The notes: generated by a model from the sequence alone, not told the origin. DNA of 42,397 nucleotides from Mycobacterium sp. 1274756.6 (GCF_001668625.1 NZ_LZLJ01000036.1:1-42397), one strand, 5' to 3'. Numbered from the stretch's first letter, positions 1 through 8,960 are shown. Numbers and translations: made by a program.

Positions 1-137
1 CGGGACTGCTCGTCGACCTCGGCGGCATACGGGGCGATCTCCTTCTCCGCCAGCGCCCGGATCGCCGCCCGCAGCTCGTCGTGCTCCTCGGGCAGTCGGA
101 ACACATCAAACGTCGGGTTCCCGGTCCACTCAGCCAT
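1..137 (-). CDS. fadE25: Acyl-CoA dehydrogenase, N-terminal fragment (FadE25-like), cut by window edge
   Basis: Only the first 45 or so codons are present. The protein begins MAEWTGNPTFDVF and continues through LPEEHDELRAAIRALAEKE, which closely resembles the N terminus of mycobacterial FadE25, an FAD-dependent acyl-CoA dehydrogenase of lipid metabolism. The ATG at 137 is preceded by a strong ribosome binding site, AAGGAGG at 149-143 on the minus strand, five bases away. It follows purE by only 16 bases, so a purK-purE-fadE25 transcription unit is likely, as in M. tuberculosis (Rv3276c-Rv3274c). The catalytic domain lies outside the window. Identification rests on the N-terminal match and on synteny. 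Confidence 0.85.
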   Translation of the reverse strand, partial: MAEWTGNPTFDVFRLPEEHDELRAAIRALAEKEIAPYAAEVDEQS

Positions 138-153
138 CACAGCCTCCTTCGAG

Positions 154-666
154 TTACTCGCCGGTAACTTTATCGTGCAGCGCGGCGTCTTTGGCCAGCG
201 CGGTCTCCGCCAACCGGTCCTGGAAGGCGACCATCTTCTCGCGCAGGGCGTCGTCGGCGGCGCCGAGGATGCGCACGGCCAGCAGCCCGGCGTTGCGGGC
301 CCCGCCGATCGACACCGTCGCCACCGGCACCCCGGCCGGCATCTGCACGATCGACAGCAGCGAGTCCAGTCCGTCGAGCCGGGCCAGCGGCACCGGCACC
401 CCGATCACCGGCAGCGGCGTGATCGACGCGACCATGCCGGGCAGGTGGGCCGCGCCCCCGGCGCCGGCGATGATCACCTCGATACCGCGCCCGGCGGCGC
501 TGCGGGCGTAGTCGAACATCCGCTGCGGGGTGCGGTGCGCCGAGACGACGCCGACCTCGAAGGGGACGTCGAACTCGGCCAGGGCGTGCGCGGCGTCGGC
601 CATCACCGACCAGTCGCTGTCGCTGCCCATGATCACCCCGATGCGGGGCTTCGCCGAAGAGGTCAC
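154..666 (-). CDS. purE: N5-carboxyaminoimidazole ribonucleotide mutase PurE
   Basis: This 170-residue cytoplasmic enzyme converts N5-CAIR to CAIR in de novo purine synthesis, using the product of PurK. The family signature [10 protein letters not shown] is near the start, followed by the SAHRTP motif and the [12 protein letters not shown] nucleotide-binding stretch. The length fits class I PurE. The open frame extends 24 codons further upstream, but that part is arginine-rich and overlaps the end of purK. The GTG at 666 shares four bases with the purK stop (GTGA), giving a coupled start, and the protein then begins [11 protein letters not shown]. It is preceded by purK and followed closely by fadE25. 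Confidence 0.95.
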   Translation of the reverse strand: MTSSAKPRIGVIMGSDSDWSVMADAAHALAEFDVPFEVGVVSAHRTPQRMFDYARSAAGRGIEVIIAGAGGAAHLPGMVASITPLPVIGVPVPLARLDGLDSLLSIVQMPAGVPVATVSIGGARNAGLLAVRILGAADDALREKMVAFQDRLAETALAKDAALHDKVTGE

Positions 667-1928
667 GGCTGCGGCTCCTTCTGTTCGCTGCGCGGGTCGG
701 GCCGGTCGCCGGCGTGGGCGTCCCAGCCGTCGCGCCACTGCCCGTATGCCAACCAGTGTGCCGCCAGCGCGGCGCGTTCGCGCAGCATCGCCAGATCCGC
801 CGGCTCGGCCCCCAACAGGTTGACGTGGCCGATCTTGCGGCCGGGCCGCTCGGTCTTGCCGTAGAGGTGCAGCCGGGCGTCGGGCATCCGGGCGAACAGG
901 TGGTGCACACGCTCATCGAGGCTCATCGCCGGCGGCTGGTCGGCGCCGAGCACGTTGGCCATCACGGTGACCGGCACGACCGGCTCGGTGTCACCCAGCG
1001 GGTAGTCCAGCACCGCCCGCAGGTGCTGCTCGAACTGGCTGGTGGCCGCGCCGTCCATGGTCCAGTGCCCGGAGTTGTGCGGGCGCATCGCCAGCTCGTT
1101 GACCAGCAGCGCCCCGTCGGCGGTCTCGAACAGCTCCACCGCGAGCACCCCGACCACCTCCAGTTCGGCGGCCAGGCGCAGCGCCAGCTGCTGGGCTTGC
1201 TGGGCGCGTTCGTCGGGCAGGTCCGGGGCGGGGGCGATGACCTGCACGCAGATGCCGTCGCGCTGCACGGTCTCGACCACCGGCCAGGCCGCGCCCTGCC
1301 CGAACGGGGAGCGGGCCACCAGGGCGGCCAGCTCGCGGCGCATGCCCACCCGCTCCTCGACTAGCGCCGGGATGCCGCTGTCGAGGTAGCCGGCGGCCAG
1401 GTCGCGGGCCGTCGCCGGGTCGTCGGCCATCGCCACTCCGCGGCCGTCGTAGCCGCCGCGGGCGGCCTTCACCACCGTCGCCCCGCCGACCCGCTCGGCG
1501 AACCCGGTCACCGCGTCGAGGCCGGCGTGGTCGGTCACCCCCAGGTAGCGCGGCATCGGCGCGCCGAGCCGCTCCAGCCGCCGGCGCATCACCAGCTTGT
1601 CCTGGGCGTGGCGCAGGGCCTGCGGCGGCGGCGCCAGGTTGATGCCCTCGGCGGCCAACTGGTCCAGCAGCTCGCCGGGCACGTGCTCGTGGTCGAAGGT
1701 CACCACCGTCGCCCCTGCGGCGGCCCGCCGCAGCGCGGCCGGGTCGGTGTGCGAGCCGAGCACCACATCGGGGCTGACCTGGGCGGCCGGGTCGTCGGGG
1801 TCGACGGCGAGCACCCGCAGGGTCTGCCCGAGCGCGATCGCGGCCTGATGGGTCATGCGGGCCAGTTGACCGGCGCCGATCATCGCGACCAGCGGCGGCC
1901 CGGAACCGGAATGGGGGGCAGGCGGCAC
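663..1928 (-). CDS. purK: N5-carboxyaminoimidazole ribonucleotide synthase PurK
   Basis: This 421-residue ATP-grasp enzyme makes N5-CAIR from AIR, bicarbonate and ATP, one step before PurE. The N-terminal Rossmann-like segment contains [12 protein letters not shown] at about residues 14-25. The ATP-grasp core includes [14 protein letters not shown], and the metal-binding end has the [13 protein letters not shown] motif typical of PurK. Translation most likely begins at the GTG at 1928, giving a short N-terminal tail before the Rossmann fold as in other mycobacterial PurKs. It is divergent from the GtrA-family gene and overlaps purE by four bases. The 80-base intergenic region holds a GATAAT-like element on the minus strand that could be its -10, but this is weak. 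Confidence 0.95.
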   Translation of the reverse strand: MPPAPHSGSGPPLVAMIGAGQLARMTHQAAIALGQTLRVLAVDPDDPAAQVSPDVVLGSHTDPAALRRAAAGATVVTFDHEHVPGELLDQLAAEGINLAPPPQALRHAQDKLVMRRRLERLGAPMPRYLGVTDHAGLDAVTGFAERVGGATVVKAARGGYDGRGVAMADDPATARDLAAGYLDSGIPALVEERVGMRRELAALVARSPFGQGAAWPVVETVQRDGICVQVIAPAPDLPDERAQQAQQLALRLAAELEVVGVLAVELFETADGALLVNELAMRPHNSGHWTMDGAATSQFEQHLRAVLDYPLGDTEPVVPVTVMANVLGADQPPAMSLDERVHHLFARMPDARLHLYGKTERPGRKIGHVNLLGAEPADLAMLRERAALAAHWLAYGQWRDGWDAHAGDRPDPRSEQKEPQP

Positions 1929-1996
1929 CGCAATATGGTGCCATGCCCGCGCGCGACGATTATCACAGTGTTTTTACATGGCGGGCGGGTGAACCG

Positions 1997-2002
1997 TACA
2001 CT
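1997..2002 (+). promoter_or_regulatory. Candidate -10 element for a leaderless GtrA-family transcript
   Basis: TACACT fits the mycobacterial TANNNT -10 consensus and ends eight bases before the GTG start at 2011. That spacing would put the transcription start on or next to the start codon, as in many leaderless mycobacterial mRNAs. There is no Shine-Dalgarno sequence before the GTG, which agrees with a leaderless message. Confidence 0.55.
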
Positions 2003-2010
2003 GGATCGTT

Positions 2011-2697
2011 GTGTCATTCACCGACGCCACGATCGCGCGCCTGCCGCGGGCCGTCCGCCCGCTGGCCGAACGCCATCACGAGCTGATCAAATTCGCCATC
2101 GTCGGCGGAACGACGTTCATCATCGACTCGGCGATCTTCTACACGCTCAAGCTGACCGTGTTGGAGCCCAAGCCGGTGACGGCGAAGATCATCTCCGGGA
2201 TCGTGGCGGTGATCGCCTCCTACATCCTGAACCGGGAGTGGAGTTTCCGCGACCGCGGCGGGCGGGAGCGCCACCACGAGGCGCTGCTGTTCTTCGCGTT
2301 CAGCGGGGTCGGGGTGCTGCTGTCGATGGCGCCGCTGTGGTTCTCCAGCTACGTGCTGCAGCTGCGGGCGCCGATGGTGTCGCTGACGGTGGAGAACATC
2401 GCCGACTTCATCGCCGCCTACCTGGTGGGCAACCTGCTGCAGATGGCGTTCCGGTTCTGGGCGTTCCGCCGGTGGGTCTTCCCCGACCAGCTCGGCGGGG
2501 TCAGCGAACTGGTCGCCGAGCCCGACCCGCAGCCCGCGGCCGACTCGCTGCTGGGCGCGGTGATCGAGGACGGCGCGCTCGTCGAGGCGATCGAGGACGG
2601 GCTGGAGAGCGGCAAGGTGTCGCTGTTCCGCCGCCCGGGTCAGCCCGGCCCCCTGTTGGCGCGGCCGGAGTCGTCCCACGTGTCGAAGACCTCGTGA
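2011..2697 (+). CDS. GtrA family membrane protein (Rv3277-like)
   Basis: This 228-residue protein has the GtrA fold of four membrane helices between about residues 27 and 155, for example KFAIVGGTTFIIDSAIFYTL and the NREWSFR and FRFWAFRRWVF basic loops typical of the family. GtrA proteins are thought to move polyprenyl-linked sugars across the membrane, or to support glycosyltransferases that use them. The exact substrate of the mycobacterial version is not established. An acidic cytoplasmic tail of about 70 residues follows. Its last 58 bases overlap the convergent PH-domain gene. Position next to purK matches Rv3277. Confidence 0.88.
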   Translation: MSFTDATIARLPRAVRPLAERHHELIKFAIVGGTTFIIDSAIFYTLKLTVLEPKPVTAKIISGIVAVIASYILNREWSFRDRGGRERHHEALLFFAFSGVGVLLSMAPLWFSSYVLQLRAPMVSLTVENIADFIAAYLVGNLLQMAFRFWAFRRWVFPDQLGGVSELVAEPDPQPAADSLLGAVIEDGALVEAIEDGLESGKVSLFRRPGQPGPLLARPESSHVSKTS

Positions 2698-3170
2698 TAC
2701 AGCAGTGAGTGGACGCGCTCGACGCGCGGAATGTCATAGAAGGCCAGCGGGTCCTGCGACGCCGATTCGATGATCAGCGTGCCGGTGCGCAACATCCGGT
2801 CGATGAGCCGGTGGGTGAACTCCACGCTGTTGATCCGGTTCAGCGGGATGTCGATGCCGCTGCGGGTCAACAACCCGTGCCGGTACATCACCCGCCGGTC
2901 GGTGATGACGAAGTGGGTGGTCAGCCAGGCCAGGAACGGCCACAGCGCGAACCAGCCGACCAGCACCAGCCAGATCGCGGCGATCACCGCGAACACGACG
3001 TTGGTGGCGGTGCGCTCCCAGTGCTGGGTGCTGACCACCGCCGCACCGAACGAGGCCAGCGCGGTGGCCAGCAGCAGCGTCAGCACCGGGGCGACCAGCC
3101 GCTTCCAGTGCGGGTGCCGGTGTAGCACCACCTGTTCGTCGTCGGCGAGCACGCTGTGCGGATATCCCAT
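2640..3170 (-). CDS. PH domain-containing membrane protein (Rv3278c-like)
   Basis: The coding region starts at the ATG at 3170 with MGYPHSVLADDEQVVLHRHPHW and gives 176 residues. Two hydrophobic helices follow at roughly residues 29-48 and 55-80. Then comes a bacterial PH (YdbT/DUF304-like) domain containing FVITDRRVMYRHGLLTRSG and IPLNRINSVEFTH, the usual signature of this group. The function is not known; related proteins are membrane-anchored. It lies 11 bases downstream of birA on the same strand, so the two are probably co-transcribed, and its 3' end overlaps the convergent GtrA gene. The open frame upstream of 3170 is antisense to birA and is not real. Confidence 0.88.
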   Translation of the reverse strand: MGYPHSVLADDEQVVLHRHPHWKRLVAPVLTLLLATALASFGAAVVSTQHWERTATNVVFAVIAAIWLVLVGWFALWPFLAWLTTHFVITDRRVMYRHGLLTRSGIDIPLNRINSVEFTHRLIDRMLRTGTLIIESASQDPLAFYDIPRVERVHSLLYHEVFDTWDDSGRANRGPG

Positions 3171-3181
3171 GGCGCGCCGTC

Positions 3182-3994
3182 CTAGATCCCGCGCAGATGG
3201 GTGATGTCGCCAGCGGAGACGGCCACCGACTGCCCGCCGGTGTCGACCTCGAGGCGGCCCAGGTCGTCGATCCCGGTCGCGGTGCCTTCCAGGGTGCGGT
3301 CGCCGGGCAGGATGGCCCGGACCCGCCGGCCCAGGGTGACGCTGTGGCGCCGGTAGTCGGCCACCAGCGCCGGGTCGGCGCCGCCGGCCCGCCGCCACGC
3401 CTGGATGCGGGCGCCTAAGGCCGACAGCACGGCGGCGGCCAGGGCGGTGCGATCGGTGGCCGCGCCCAGCAGCGCCAGCGAGGTGGCCGCCGGGTCGGGG
3501 GCCTCCGCGGCGGTCATGGTGACGTTGAGCCCGAGCCCGACGACGATGACCGGCGCCGGGGCGGCGACCTCGGCGAGGATCCCGGCCAGCTTGCCCGGCG
3601 GGTCCCCGACCAGCACGTCGTTGGGCCATTTCAGCCCGGCCCGCAGCCCGTCGAGGTCGGCGAGCGCGTCGGCCACCGCCACCCCGGTGGCCAGCGGCAG
3701 CCAACCCCAGGCCGACGTCGGCACACCCTCGGCGCCGACCCCGACCGACAGCGAGAGCTGGGAGCGCGGCGGCGCCGACCAGTGCCTGCCGTGGCGGCCG
3801 CGCCCGGCGGTCTGGTGCTCGGCGAGCAGCACCACGCCGTCGATGTCGGCGCCGGCACCGGCCCGGGCGAGCAGGTCGGCGTTGGTGGAGCCGGTCTCGG
3901 CGACCACCTCCAGTTCCCGCCACGGCGGGGCGAGCCCGGCGCGCAGGGCGGCGGCGTCCAGCGGCGGGCGGGCGGTGTGCGAGTCGGTCATCAC
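3182..3994 (-). CDS. birA: Biotin--[acetyl-CoA-carboxylase] ligase BirA
   Basis: This 270-residue enzyme activates biotin with ATP and transfers it to a lysine of biotin carboxyl carrier domains, here plausibly the one in AccA3 encoded 7 kb away. The ligase signatures GRGRHGRHW (residues about 64-72) and KWPNDVLVGDPPGKLAGIL are intact, followed by VVGLGLNV and the small SH3-like C-terminal domain. There is no N-terminal helix-turn-helix, so it is a monofunctional ligase rather than a repressor. The start may be the GTG at 3994 or the ATG at 3991. TAAGTT at 4006-4001 ends six bases before the GTG and would suit a leaderless transcript. Confidence 0.95.
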   Translation of the reverse strand: MMTDSHTARPPLDAAALRAGLAPPWRELEVVAETGSTNADLLARAGAGADIDGVVLLAEHQTAGRGRHGRHWSAPPRSQLSLSVGVGAEGVPTSAWGWLPLATGVAVADALADLDGLRAGLKWPNDVLVGDPPGKLAGILAEVAAPAPVIVVGLGLNVTMTAAEAPDPAATSLALLGAATDRTALAAAVLSALGARIQAWRRAGGADPALVADYRRHSVTLGRRVRAILPGDRTLEGTATGIDDLGRLEVDTGGQSVAVSAGDITHLRGI

Positions 3995-4000
3995 CTGGCC

Positions 4001-4006
4001 AACTTA
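4001..4006 (-). promoter_or_regulatory. Candidate -10 element for leaderless birA
   Basis: TAAGTT on the minus strand matches TANNNT and lies six bases before the birA GTG at 3994. No Shine-Dalgarno sequence is visible at that start. The remaining region 4007-4226 between birA and the glycosyltransferase gene holds no ORF or repeat that I can support. Confidence 0.4.
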
Positions 4007-4226
4007 CTCACCGCGGCGGGCGCCGCGCGGGCGATTCCGCGGCGGTGCGCACCGGCGGGTCGCCGGGGTCGGGGCGCCGGCCGGGCACCGCGGACACCGC
4101 GGCGGCGATCACGCCGCACCCCGCGCCGAACGTGCACTGGCAGACAGACTTTGGCCGATTTTTCGCAGTGATTACACGCTGGGCGCCGGGAAAGCGAGCA
4201 CTGGACAGCCGGGCGCCGCGCAGGGC

Positions 4227-5132
4227 TCAGCCGACGTAGCGGCGTGCCCGGGAGTGCCGTTGCGGTTCCTCCAGCAGCCGCAGCCCCGCCTCGACGTCAG
4301 CCGGTACGACCTGCCGGGACCGCAGCACCCACGGCAGTCCCCGCAGAGTCTCCACGCAGGCGCCGACGGTGGCCAGGTCGCGCGGCGCCGAGCCGAGCAC
4401 CACCCGGGTGCGGCGCAGCGCGCTGCGGATCGGGCGGCGCAGCCACACGGTCCACAGCGTGTTGCGGATGCCCACCTGGCGGCGCCGGCGCGGGTCGCGG
4501 GCCGGCGACGGCGCGTGATGGATCAGCACGTCCTCGGCGAAGCACATCCACCAGCCGGCGGTGGCCAGGTCAATCGCGAACAGCTCTTCCTCACCGCCGA
4601 CCAGCAGCTGCGGCGAGAAGCCACCGACCTCGCGGAACGCGGTGGCCCGCACCGTCATCGTGCCGGCCATCCCGCCCAGCAGCGCCGGGCCGGGCAGCCA
4701 GTCCGGGCGCGGCAGCGGCGAGTCGCGCAGCTCCGGGGTGAGGGGATCCTCGCGCAGGTCGGGCTCGACGAGGTACTGGCCGACCACCGCGCCGAGCCGG
4801 GGGTGGGCGTCGAGCAGTTCGGCGGCCCGGGCCAGCGTGCCGGGTTGCCAGCGGGTGTCGTCGTCGCAGAACGCGACGTAGTCGGTGCCGGCCAGCGGCA
4901 CCCCCAGGTTGCGGCCCGCCGCGCCCAGGTTCTTGGCGCTGCGGATCAGCCGGACCTGCGGGAACCGGGCGGCGACGGCGTCGGCGGTGCCGTCGGTGGA
5001 GGCGTTGTCGACCACCACCAGCGGCCCGGCGTCGGGCAGCCGGCTCATGTGCTCCAGGGTGGCCAGCGTCTCCGGGCACCGGTTGTGGGTGATCATCACG
5101 ACACCGACCGTGCCGGTGGGGGCGCTGCTCAT
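4227..5132 (-). CDS. Family 2 glycosyltransferase
   Basis: This 301-residue protein has a GT-A fold. VGVVMITHNR opens the nucleotide-binding half, VVVDNASTDGTADAV follows at about residues 38-52, and the metal-binding DXD motif appears as FCDDD near residue 93. A GGEEELFAIDLA segment corresponds to the acceptor-side ED motif. No membrane helix is obvious. It starts at the ATG at 5132 after a GGAGGTG ribosome binding site. In M. tuberculosis birA and accD5 are neighbours, so this gene and the hydrolase beside it are extra. The subtype (NLGAAGRNLGV, then CDDDTRWQPG) resembles GT2 proteins found with actinobacterial heptose/carbamoyltransferase clusters, like the one at 31.5-41.8 kb here, so it may act on the same glycan. 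That link is inference. Confidence 0.85.
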   Translation of the reverse strand: MSSAPTGTVGVVMITHNRCPETLATLEHMSRLPDAGPLVVVDNASTDGTADAVAARFPQVRLIRSAKNLGAAGRNLGVPLAGTDYVAFCDDDTRWQPGTLARAAELLDAHPRLGAVVGQYLVEPDLREDPLTPELRDSPLPRPDWLPGPALLGGMAGTMTVRATAFREVGGFSPQLLVGGEEELFAIDLATAGWWMCFAEDVLIHHAPSPARDPRRRRQVGIRNTLWTVWLRRPIRSALRRTRVVLGSAPRDLATVGACVETLRGLPWVLRSRQVVPADVEAGLRLLEEPQRHSRARRYVG

Positions 5133-5212
5133 GCGGTCTCACACCTCCGCCTCTGGTTGCTCCCGGCCGGGTAGCACGCTTGCGGGCTCGGCAAACGTGA
5201 TCGTCGGCACCT

Positions 5213-5237
5213 GCTTACTTCGCTGACCGCCGGGTAT
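5213..5237 (+). promoter_or_regulatory. Possible SigF-type promoter of the alpha/beta hydrolase gene
   Basis: GCTT at 5213-5216 and GGGTAT at 5232-5237 are separated by 15 bases. The -10 is a perfect match to the SigF consensus and the -35 has one mismatch from GTTT. It lies 32 bases before the ATG at 5270. This is weaker than the sites further right in the window. Confidence 0.4.
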
Positions 5238-5269
5238 TCCACCGCCAGAACACAAGGAGTTGATCGCAG

Positions 5270-6220
5270 ATGACCGGCGTCGAACCCACGCTCACCCGAC
5301 GGGTCCACCGTCGCCGCAGCCCGCAGTCGGTGGCGGTGTCGCTGGCCAGCCGGTTCGTGGTGAAGAACCTGGTGCGGGCGTGGGCCGCCCAACCGGATCT
5401 GGCCTGGCCGTTCGAGGTCGTCGACCGCTGCGCGGGGCTGTTGCCCCGCCGCGCGACGCGCATCGAGGCGGTGCGGCTCGAGCACTGCCCCGCCGAATGG
5501 CTGCACCCCGCAAACGACTCGGACCGCCGGGCGGTGCTGTACCTGCACGGCGGGGCGTTTTTGACCTGCGGGCTCAACACGCACCGCTCGCTGGTGTCGC
5601 GGCTGGCGCACTCCGCCGACGCGGCGGTGCTCAACGTGGCCTACCGGATGCTGCCGCGTCACCAGATCGCCGCGGCCGTCAGCGACGCGGTCGCCGGCCT
5701 GCACTGGCTGCGCGGGCGCGGGTACCGCGACGAGGAGATCGTGGTCGCCGGGGACTCGGCCGGCGGCTACCTGGCCTTCATGGCCGCGCTCTCGGCGATC
5801 CGGTCCGGGGTGTGCCACCCGGCGGGGATCGCGGCGATCTCCCCGCTGACCGACGTCGACCCGGCGCGGAAGCTGGCCCATCGCAACGCTCGGCGCTGTT
5901 CGATGTTCCCCGGCCGGGCCCTGTCGGTGTTCACCCGGCACCTGGGCACGGCACTGTCGCCGGTGGACGCCGACCTGTCCGGCCTGCCGCCGGTCACCAT
6001 CCACGCCAGCGGCGACGAGCTGCTGCTGGCCGACGCGGAGTTGATGGCCCACCGGCTCGCCGACAGTGAGGTGGCCTGCGATCTGCACGTGTGGGACGGC
6101 CAGATCCACGACTTCCCGCTCGCCGCCGACGTGCTGCCCGAGGGGCGCCGGGCGCTGGCCCACATCGGGGAGTTCGTCCAGCAGGTCACCGGGCGGCCCG
6201 GGCGCGACCGGGTGGCCTGA
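5270..6220 (+). CDS. Alpha/beta hydrolase of the hormone-sensitive-lipase family
   Basis: This 316-residue protein carries YLHGGAF (oxyanion hole HGG, about residue 88) and GDSAGG with the nucleophile serine near residue 163. A late D and H (SGDEL at about 246, and IHDFPL) complete a catalytic triad. These are the marks of the HSL/Lip esterase family (PF07859), which hydrolyses acyl esters; the natural substrate cannot be read from the sequence. AAGGAG at 5254-5259 lies ten bases before the ATG and fixes the start. It is divergent from the GT2 gene and has no counterpart between birA and accD5 in M. tuberculosis. No signal peptide is seen. Confidence 0.87.
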   Translation: MTGVEPTLTRRVHRRRSPQSVAVSLASRFVVKNLVRAWAAQPDLAWPFEVVDRCAGLLPRRATRIEAVRLEHCPAEWLHPANDSDRRAVLYLHGGAFLTCGLNTHRSLVSRLAHSADAAVLNVAYRMLPRHQIAAAVSDAVAGLHWLRGRGYRDEEIVVAGDSAGGYLAFMAALSAIRSGVCHPAGIAAISPLTDVDPARKLAHRNARRCSMFPGRALSVFTRHLGTALSPVDADLSGLPPVTIHASGDELLLADAELMAHRLADSEVACDLHVWDGQIHDFPLAADVLPEGRRALAHIGEFVQQVTGRPGRDRVA

Positions 6221-6274
6221 GGCGGCGCACCGCGTCGGGAGCGCCCCGCGACCGGTGCGCGGGAGAAACGCGGT

Positions 6275-6280
6275 TAAGCT
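6275..6280 (+). promoter_or_regulatory. Candidate -10 element for leaderless accD5
   Basis: TAAGCT matches TANNNT and ends eight bases before the accD5 ATG at 6289. No Shine-Dalgarno sequence lies between them, so transcription probably begins at or beside the start codon. Confidence 0.55.
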
Positions 6281-6288
6281 CGTCCCCT

Positions 6289-7938
6289 ATGACGAGCGTT
6301 ACGGACTCTGCCGCCGGTTCGGTCGAACCCGCGGCCGAGCACGAGATCGACATCCACACCACCGCCGGCAAGCTGGCCGACCTCAAGCGGCGCACCGCGG
6401 AGACGCTGCACCCGGTCGGTGAGGCCGCGGTGGAGAAGGTGCACGCCAAGGGCAAGCTGACCGCCCGGGAACGGATCCTGGCGCTGCTCGACGAGGACTC
6501 CTTCGTCGAGCTCGACGCGCTGGCGCGGCATCGCAGCACCAACTTCGGGATGGGCGAGAAGCGCCCGCTCGGCGACGGGGTGGTCACCGGCTACGGCACC
6601 ATCGACGGCCGGGAGGTCTGCATCTTCTCCCAGGACGCCACCGTGTTCGGCGGCAGCCTCGGCGAGGTGTACGGCGAGAAGATCGTCAAGGTGCAGGAGC
6701 TGGCGATCAAGACCGGCCGGCCGCTGATCGGGATCAACGACGGCGCCGGGGCCCGCATCCAGGAGGGTGTGGTCTCGCTGGGCCTGTACAGCAACATCTT
6801 CTACAACAACATCCAGGCCTCCGGGGTGATCCCGCAGATCTCGCTGATCATGGGGGCGGCCGCCGGTGGGCACGTCTACTCCCCCGCGCTGACCGACTTC
6901 ATCGTGATGGTCGACCAGACCTCGCAGATGTTCATCACCGGCCCCGACGTCATCAAGACCGTCACCGGTGAGGACGTCACCATGGAGGAGTTGGGCGGCG
7001 CACACACCCACATGGCCAAATCGGGCACCGCCCACTATGTGGCCTCCGGGGAGCAGGACGCCTTCGACTATGTGCGGGATCTGCTCAGCTACCTGCCGGT
7101 CAACAACTACGCCGACCCGCCGCGCTACGACGAGCCGGTCGCTGAGGGCCCGATCGAGGACAACCTCACCCCCGAGGACATCGAGCTGGACACCCTCATC
7201 CCGGACTCGCCGAACCAGCCGTACGACATGCACGAGGTCATCACCCGCATCCTCGACGACGACGAGTTCCTCGAGGTGCAGTCCGGCTACGCGCAGAACA
7301 TCGTGGTCGGGTTCGGGCGCATCGAGGGCCGCAGCGTGGGCATCGTGGCCAACCAGCCCACCCAGTTCGCCGGCTGCCTGGACATCAAGGCCTCGGAGAA
7401 GGCGGCGCGGTTCATCCGCACCTGCGACTGCTTCAACATCCCGATCGTGATGCTGGTCGACGTGCCCGGGTTTCTGCCGGGCACCGGCCAGGAGTTCGAC
7501 GGCATCATCCGGCGCGGCGCCAAGCTGCTCTACGCCTACGGGGAGGCCACGGTCGCCAAGATCACCGTGATCACCCGTAAGGCCTACGGCGGCGCGTACT
7601 GCGTGATGGGCTCCAAGGAGATGGGCGCCGACGTCAACGTGGCCTGGCCGACCGCCCAGATCGCGGTGATGGGCGCCTCCGGCGCGGTCGGGTTCGTCTA
7701 CCGCCAGAAGCTCAAGGAAGCGGCCGAGGCCGGCGAGGACGTCGACGCGCTGCGCCTGGAGTTGCAGCAGGAGTACGAGGACACCCTGGTCAACCCGTAC
7801 ATCGCCGCGGAGCGCGGCTACGTCGATGCAGTGATCCCGCCGTCGCACACCCGCGGCTACATCGCCAATTCGCTGCGCCTGCTGGAGCGCAAGATCGTCC
7901 AGCAGCCGCCCAAGAAGCACGGGAACATTCCCCTGTGA
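6289..7938 (+). CDS. accD5: Acyl-CoA carboxylase beta subunit AccD5
   Basis: This 549-residue carboxyltransferase moves the carboxyl group from biotin on AccA3 to propionyl-CoA (and acetyl-CoA), making methylmalonyl-CoA for methyl-branched lipids. The two crotonase-like halves are clear: [19 protein letters not shown] and [17 protein letters not shown] in the first half, [30 protein letters not shown] and [10 protein letters not shown] in the second, ending [17 protein letters not shown]. Length and sequence closely resemble M. tuberculosis AccD5 (Rv3280). The ATG at 6289 was chosen because it gives the family length; the open frame runs further upstream. The stop overlaps the accE5 GTG by four bases. 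Confidence 0.97.
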   Translation: MTSVTDSAAGSVEPAAEHEIDIHTTAGKLADLKRRTAETLHPVGEAAVEKVHAKGKLTARERILALLDEDSFVELDALARHRSTNFGMGEKRPLGDGVVTGYGTIDGREVCIFSQDATVFGGSLGEVYGEKIVKVQELAIKTGRPLIGINDGAGARIQEGVVSLGLYSNIFYNNIQASGVIPQISLIMGAAAGGHVYSPALTDFIVMVDQTSQMFITGPDVIKTVTGEDVTMEELGGAHTHMAKSGTAHYVASGEQDAFDYVRDLLSYLPVNNYADPPRYDEPVAEGPIEDNLTPEDIELDTLIPDSPNQPYDMHEVITRILDDDEFLEVQSGYAQNIVVGFGRIEGRSVGIVANQPTQFAGCLDIKASEKAARFIRTCDCFNIPIVMLVDVPGFLPGTGQEFDGIIRRGAKLLYAYGEATVAKITVITRKAYGGAYCVMGSKEMGADVNVAWPTAQIAVMGASGAVGFVYRQKLKEAAEAGEDVDALRLELQQEYEDTLVNPYIAAERGYVDAVIPPSHTRGYIANSLRLLERKIVQQPPKKHGNIPL

Positions 7939-7997
7939 GCGACGCGAGCAGCAGCGACACGGTGAGTGACATGAGTGACACGAGTGACGCGAGCAGC
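7935..7997 (+). repeat. 9-bp coding microsatellite at the start of accE5
   Basis: Seven consecutive nine-base units can be laid out from 7935. The clearest are GTGAGTGAC, ATGAGTGAC and ACGAGTGAC at 7962-7988, with GCGAGCAGC occurring both at 7944-7952 and 7989-7997. The period equals three codons, so copy-number change would keep frame. Confidence 0.8.
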
Positions 7998-8261
7998 GGA
8001 GGCCCGGTGACCGAGACGACGAGCGAGCCCGCGGACACCGCCGCGACCGCCCGCGACGCCCAGATCCGCATCCTGCGCGGGCAGCCCACCGACGAGGAGG
8101 TGGCCGCCCTGGTCACGGTGTTCGGCGGTGCCGCCGGTTCCTCGGCGCCGGCCGGTCCCGGTCAGCGCAACCTGTGGGGTCACCCGGTGGACAAGCTGCG
8201 GTATTCGGTCCACAGCTGGGCGCGGGTCACCTTGCTGGAGCGCACGCACATCCGCCGGTGA
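7935..8261 (+). CDS. accE5: Acyl-CoA carboxylase epsilon subunit AccE5
   Basis: This 108-residue accessory subunit helps assemble the AccA3-AccD5 holoenzyme. The conserved part is the C-terminal half: [21 protein letters not shown] and then a tail with [11 protein letters not shown], as in actinobacterial epsilon subunits. The first 25 residues are low-complexity Ser/Asp/Thr, encoded by 9-bp repeats at 7935-7997. The M. tuberculosis homologue also has a repetitive N terminus. Several in-frame starts exist (GTG 7935, GTG 7962, ATG 7971). The first forms a GTGA overlap with accD5 and was chosen for that reason. The stop overlaps maf by four bases, making accD5-accE5-maf a coupled operon. Confidence 0.92.
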   Translation: MSDASSSDTVSDMSDTSDASSGGPVTETTSEPADTAATARDAQIRILRGQPTDEEVAALVTVFGGAAGSSAPAGPGQRNLWGHPVDKLRYSVHSWARVTLLERTHIRR

Positions 8262-8887
8262 CCCGGGTCGTCCTCGGCTCGGCCTCGGCCGGCCGGCTGG
8301 CGGTGCTGCGCAATGCGGGCGTCGACCCGTTGGTCGTGGTCTCCGGGGTCGACGAGGACGCCGTGATCGCCGCGCTCGGCCCGCGGGCCGCCCCGCAGCG
8401 GGTCGTCGCCGCACTGGCCACCGCCAAAGCCGAGGCCGTCGCCGCCGCCCTGAACCCCGCCGCCGCGCACGACAGCGTCGTCATCGGCTGCGATTCCATG
8501 CTCGAACTCGACGGCCGGCTGTGCGGCAAACCCGGTTCGGTGCCTGCCGCCCGCGCGCAGTGGGCGGCCGCGGCCGGCCGCACCGGACGGCTACACACCG
8601 GGCACTGCGTGCTGCGGGTACGGTCCGGCGCGGTCACCGGCCGCGCCGAGGGGGTCGGCTCCACCGGGGTGCGGTTCGCCACCCCCACCGGCGACGAGTT
8701 GGACGCCTACCTCGACAGCGGCGAACCCGTCGGCGTGGCCGGCGGGTTCACCCTCGACGGCCTCGGCGGCTGGTTCGTCGACGCCATCGACGGGGACCCG
8801 TCCAACGTGATCGGGCTGAGCCTGCCGCTGACCCGCTCGCTGCTGGCCCGCCTGGGCCTCACGGTCGCCGACCTGTGGCCCGGATGA
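8258..8887 (+). CDS. maf: Maf-like nucleoside triphosphate pyrophosphatase
   Basis: This 209-residue protein hydrolyses non-canonical or modified nucleoside triphosphates to monophosphates (Maf/YceF family, house-cleaning role). The N terminus [14 protein letters not shown] is the family substrate-binding loop (usual form SxSxxR), and [11 protein letters not shown] with the catalytic aspartates follows near residue 70. [26 protein letters not shown] near the C terminus is also typical. The GTG at 8258 overlaps the accE5 stop (GTGA) and gives the family length. The 28 upstream in-frame codons are antisense-like and within accE5. Synteny with Rv3282 supports the call. Confidence 0.93.
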   Translation: MTRVVLGSASAGRLAVLRNAGVDPLVVVSGVDEDAVIAALGPRAAPQRVVAALATAKAEAVAAALNPAAAHDSVVIGCDSMLELDGRLCGKPGSVPAARAQWAAAAGRTGRLHTGHCVLRVRSGAVTGRAEGVGSTGVRFATPTGDELDAYLDSGEPVGVAGGFTLDGLGGWFVDAIDGDPSNVIGLSLPLTRSLLARLGLTVADLWPG

Positions 8888-8898
8888 CGCCTTAAGCA

Positions 8899-8960
8899 CC
8901 GCGAGTGTTGTTCTGTGGCGGTGTTTTTCGCAGTTTTTCACCCTCAGTCTTCACTCGCGG
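8899..8960. repeat. Nine-base inverted repeat in the maf-downstream intergenic region
   Basis: CCGCGAGTG at 8899-8907 is matched perfectly by CACTCGCGG at 8952-8960, with a 44-base loop that contains two T-runs. It sits 12 bases after the maf stop and about 100 bases before a small ORF. It could be a terminator-like RNA structure or a binding site; the sequence does not decide. The rest of 8888-9066 shows nothing further. Confidence 0.45.

Noticed and set aside
2640..3923. A 427-codon open frame joined to the PH-domain protein
   Set aside because: The part above 3170 reads birA in another frame and has no recognisable sequence. A good start lies at 3170.
4045..4239. Small ORFs in the birA-GT2 spacer
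   Set aside because: They have no ribosome binding site, no family resemblance and Arg/Pro-rich composition typical of chance frames in high-GC DNA.
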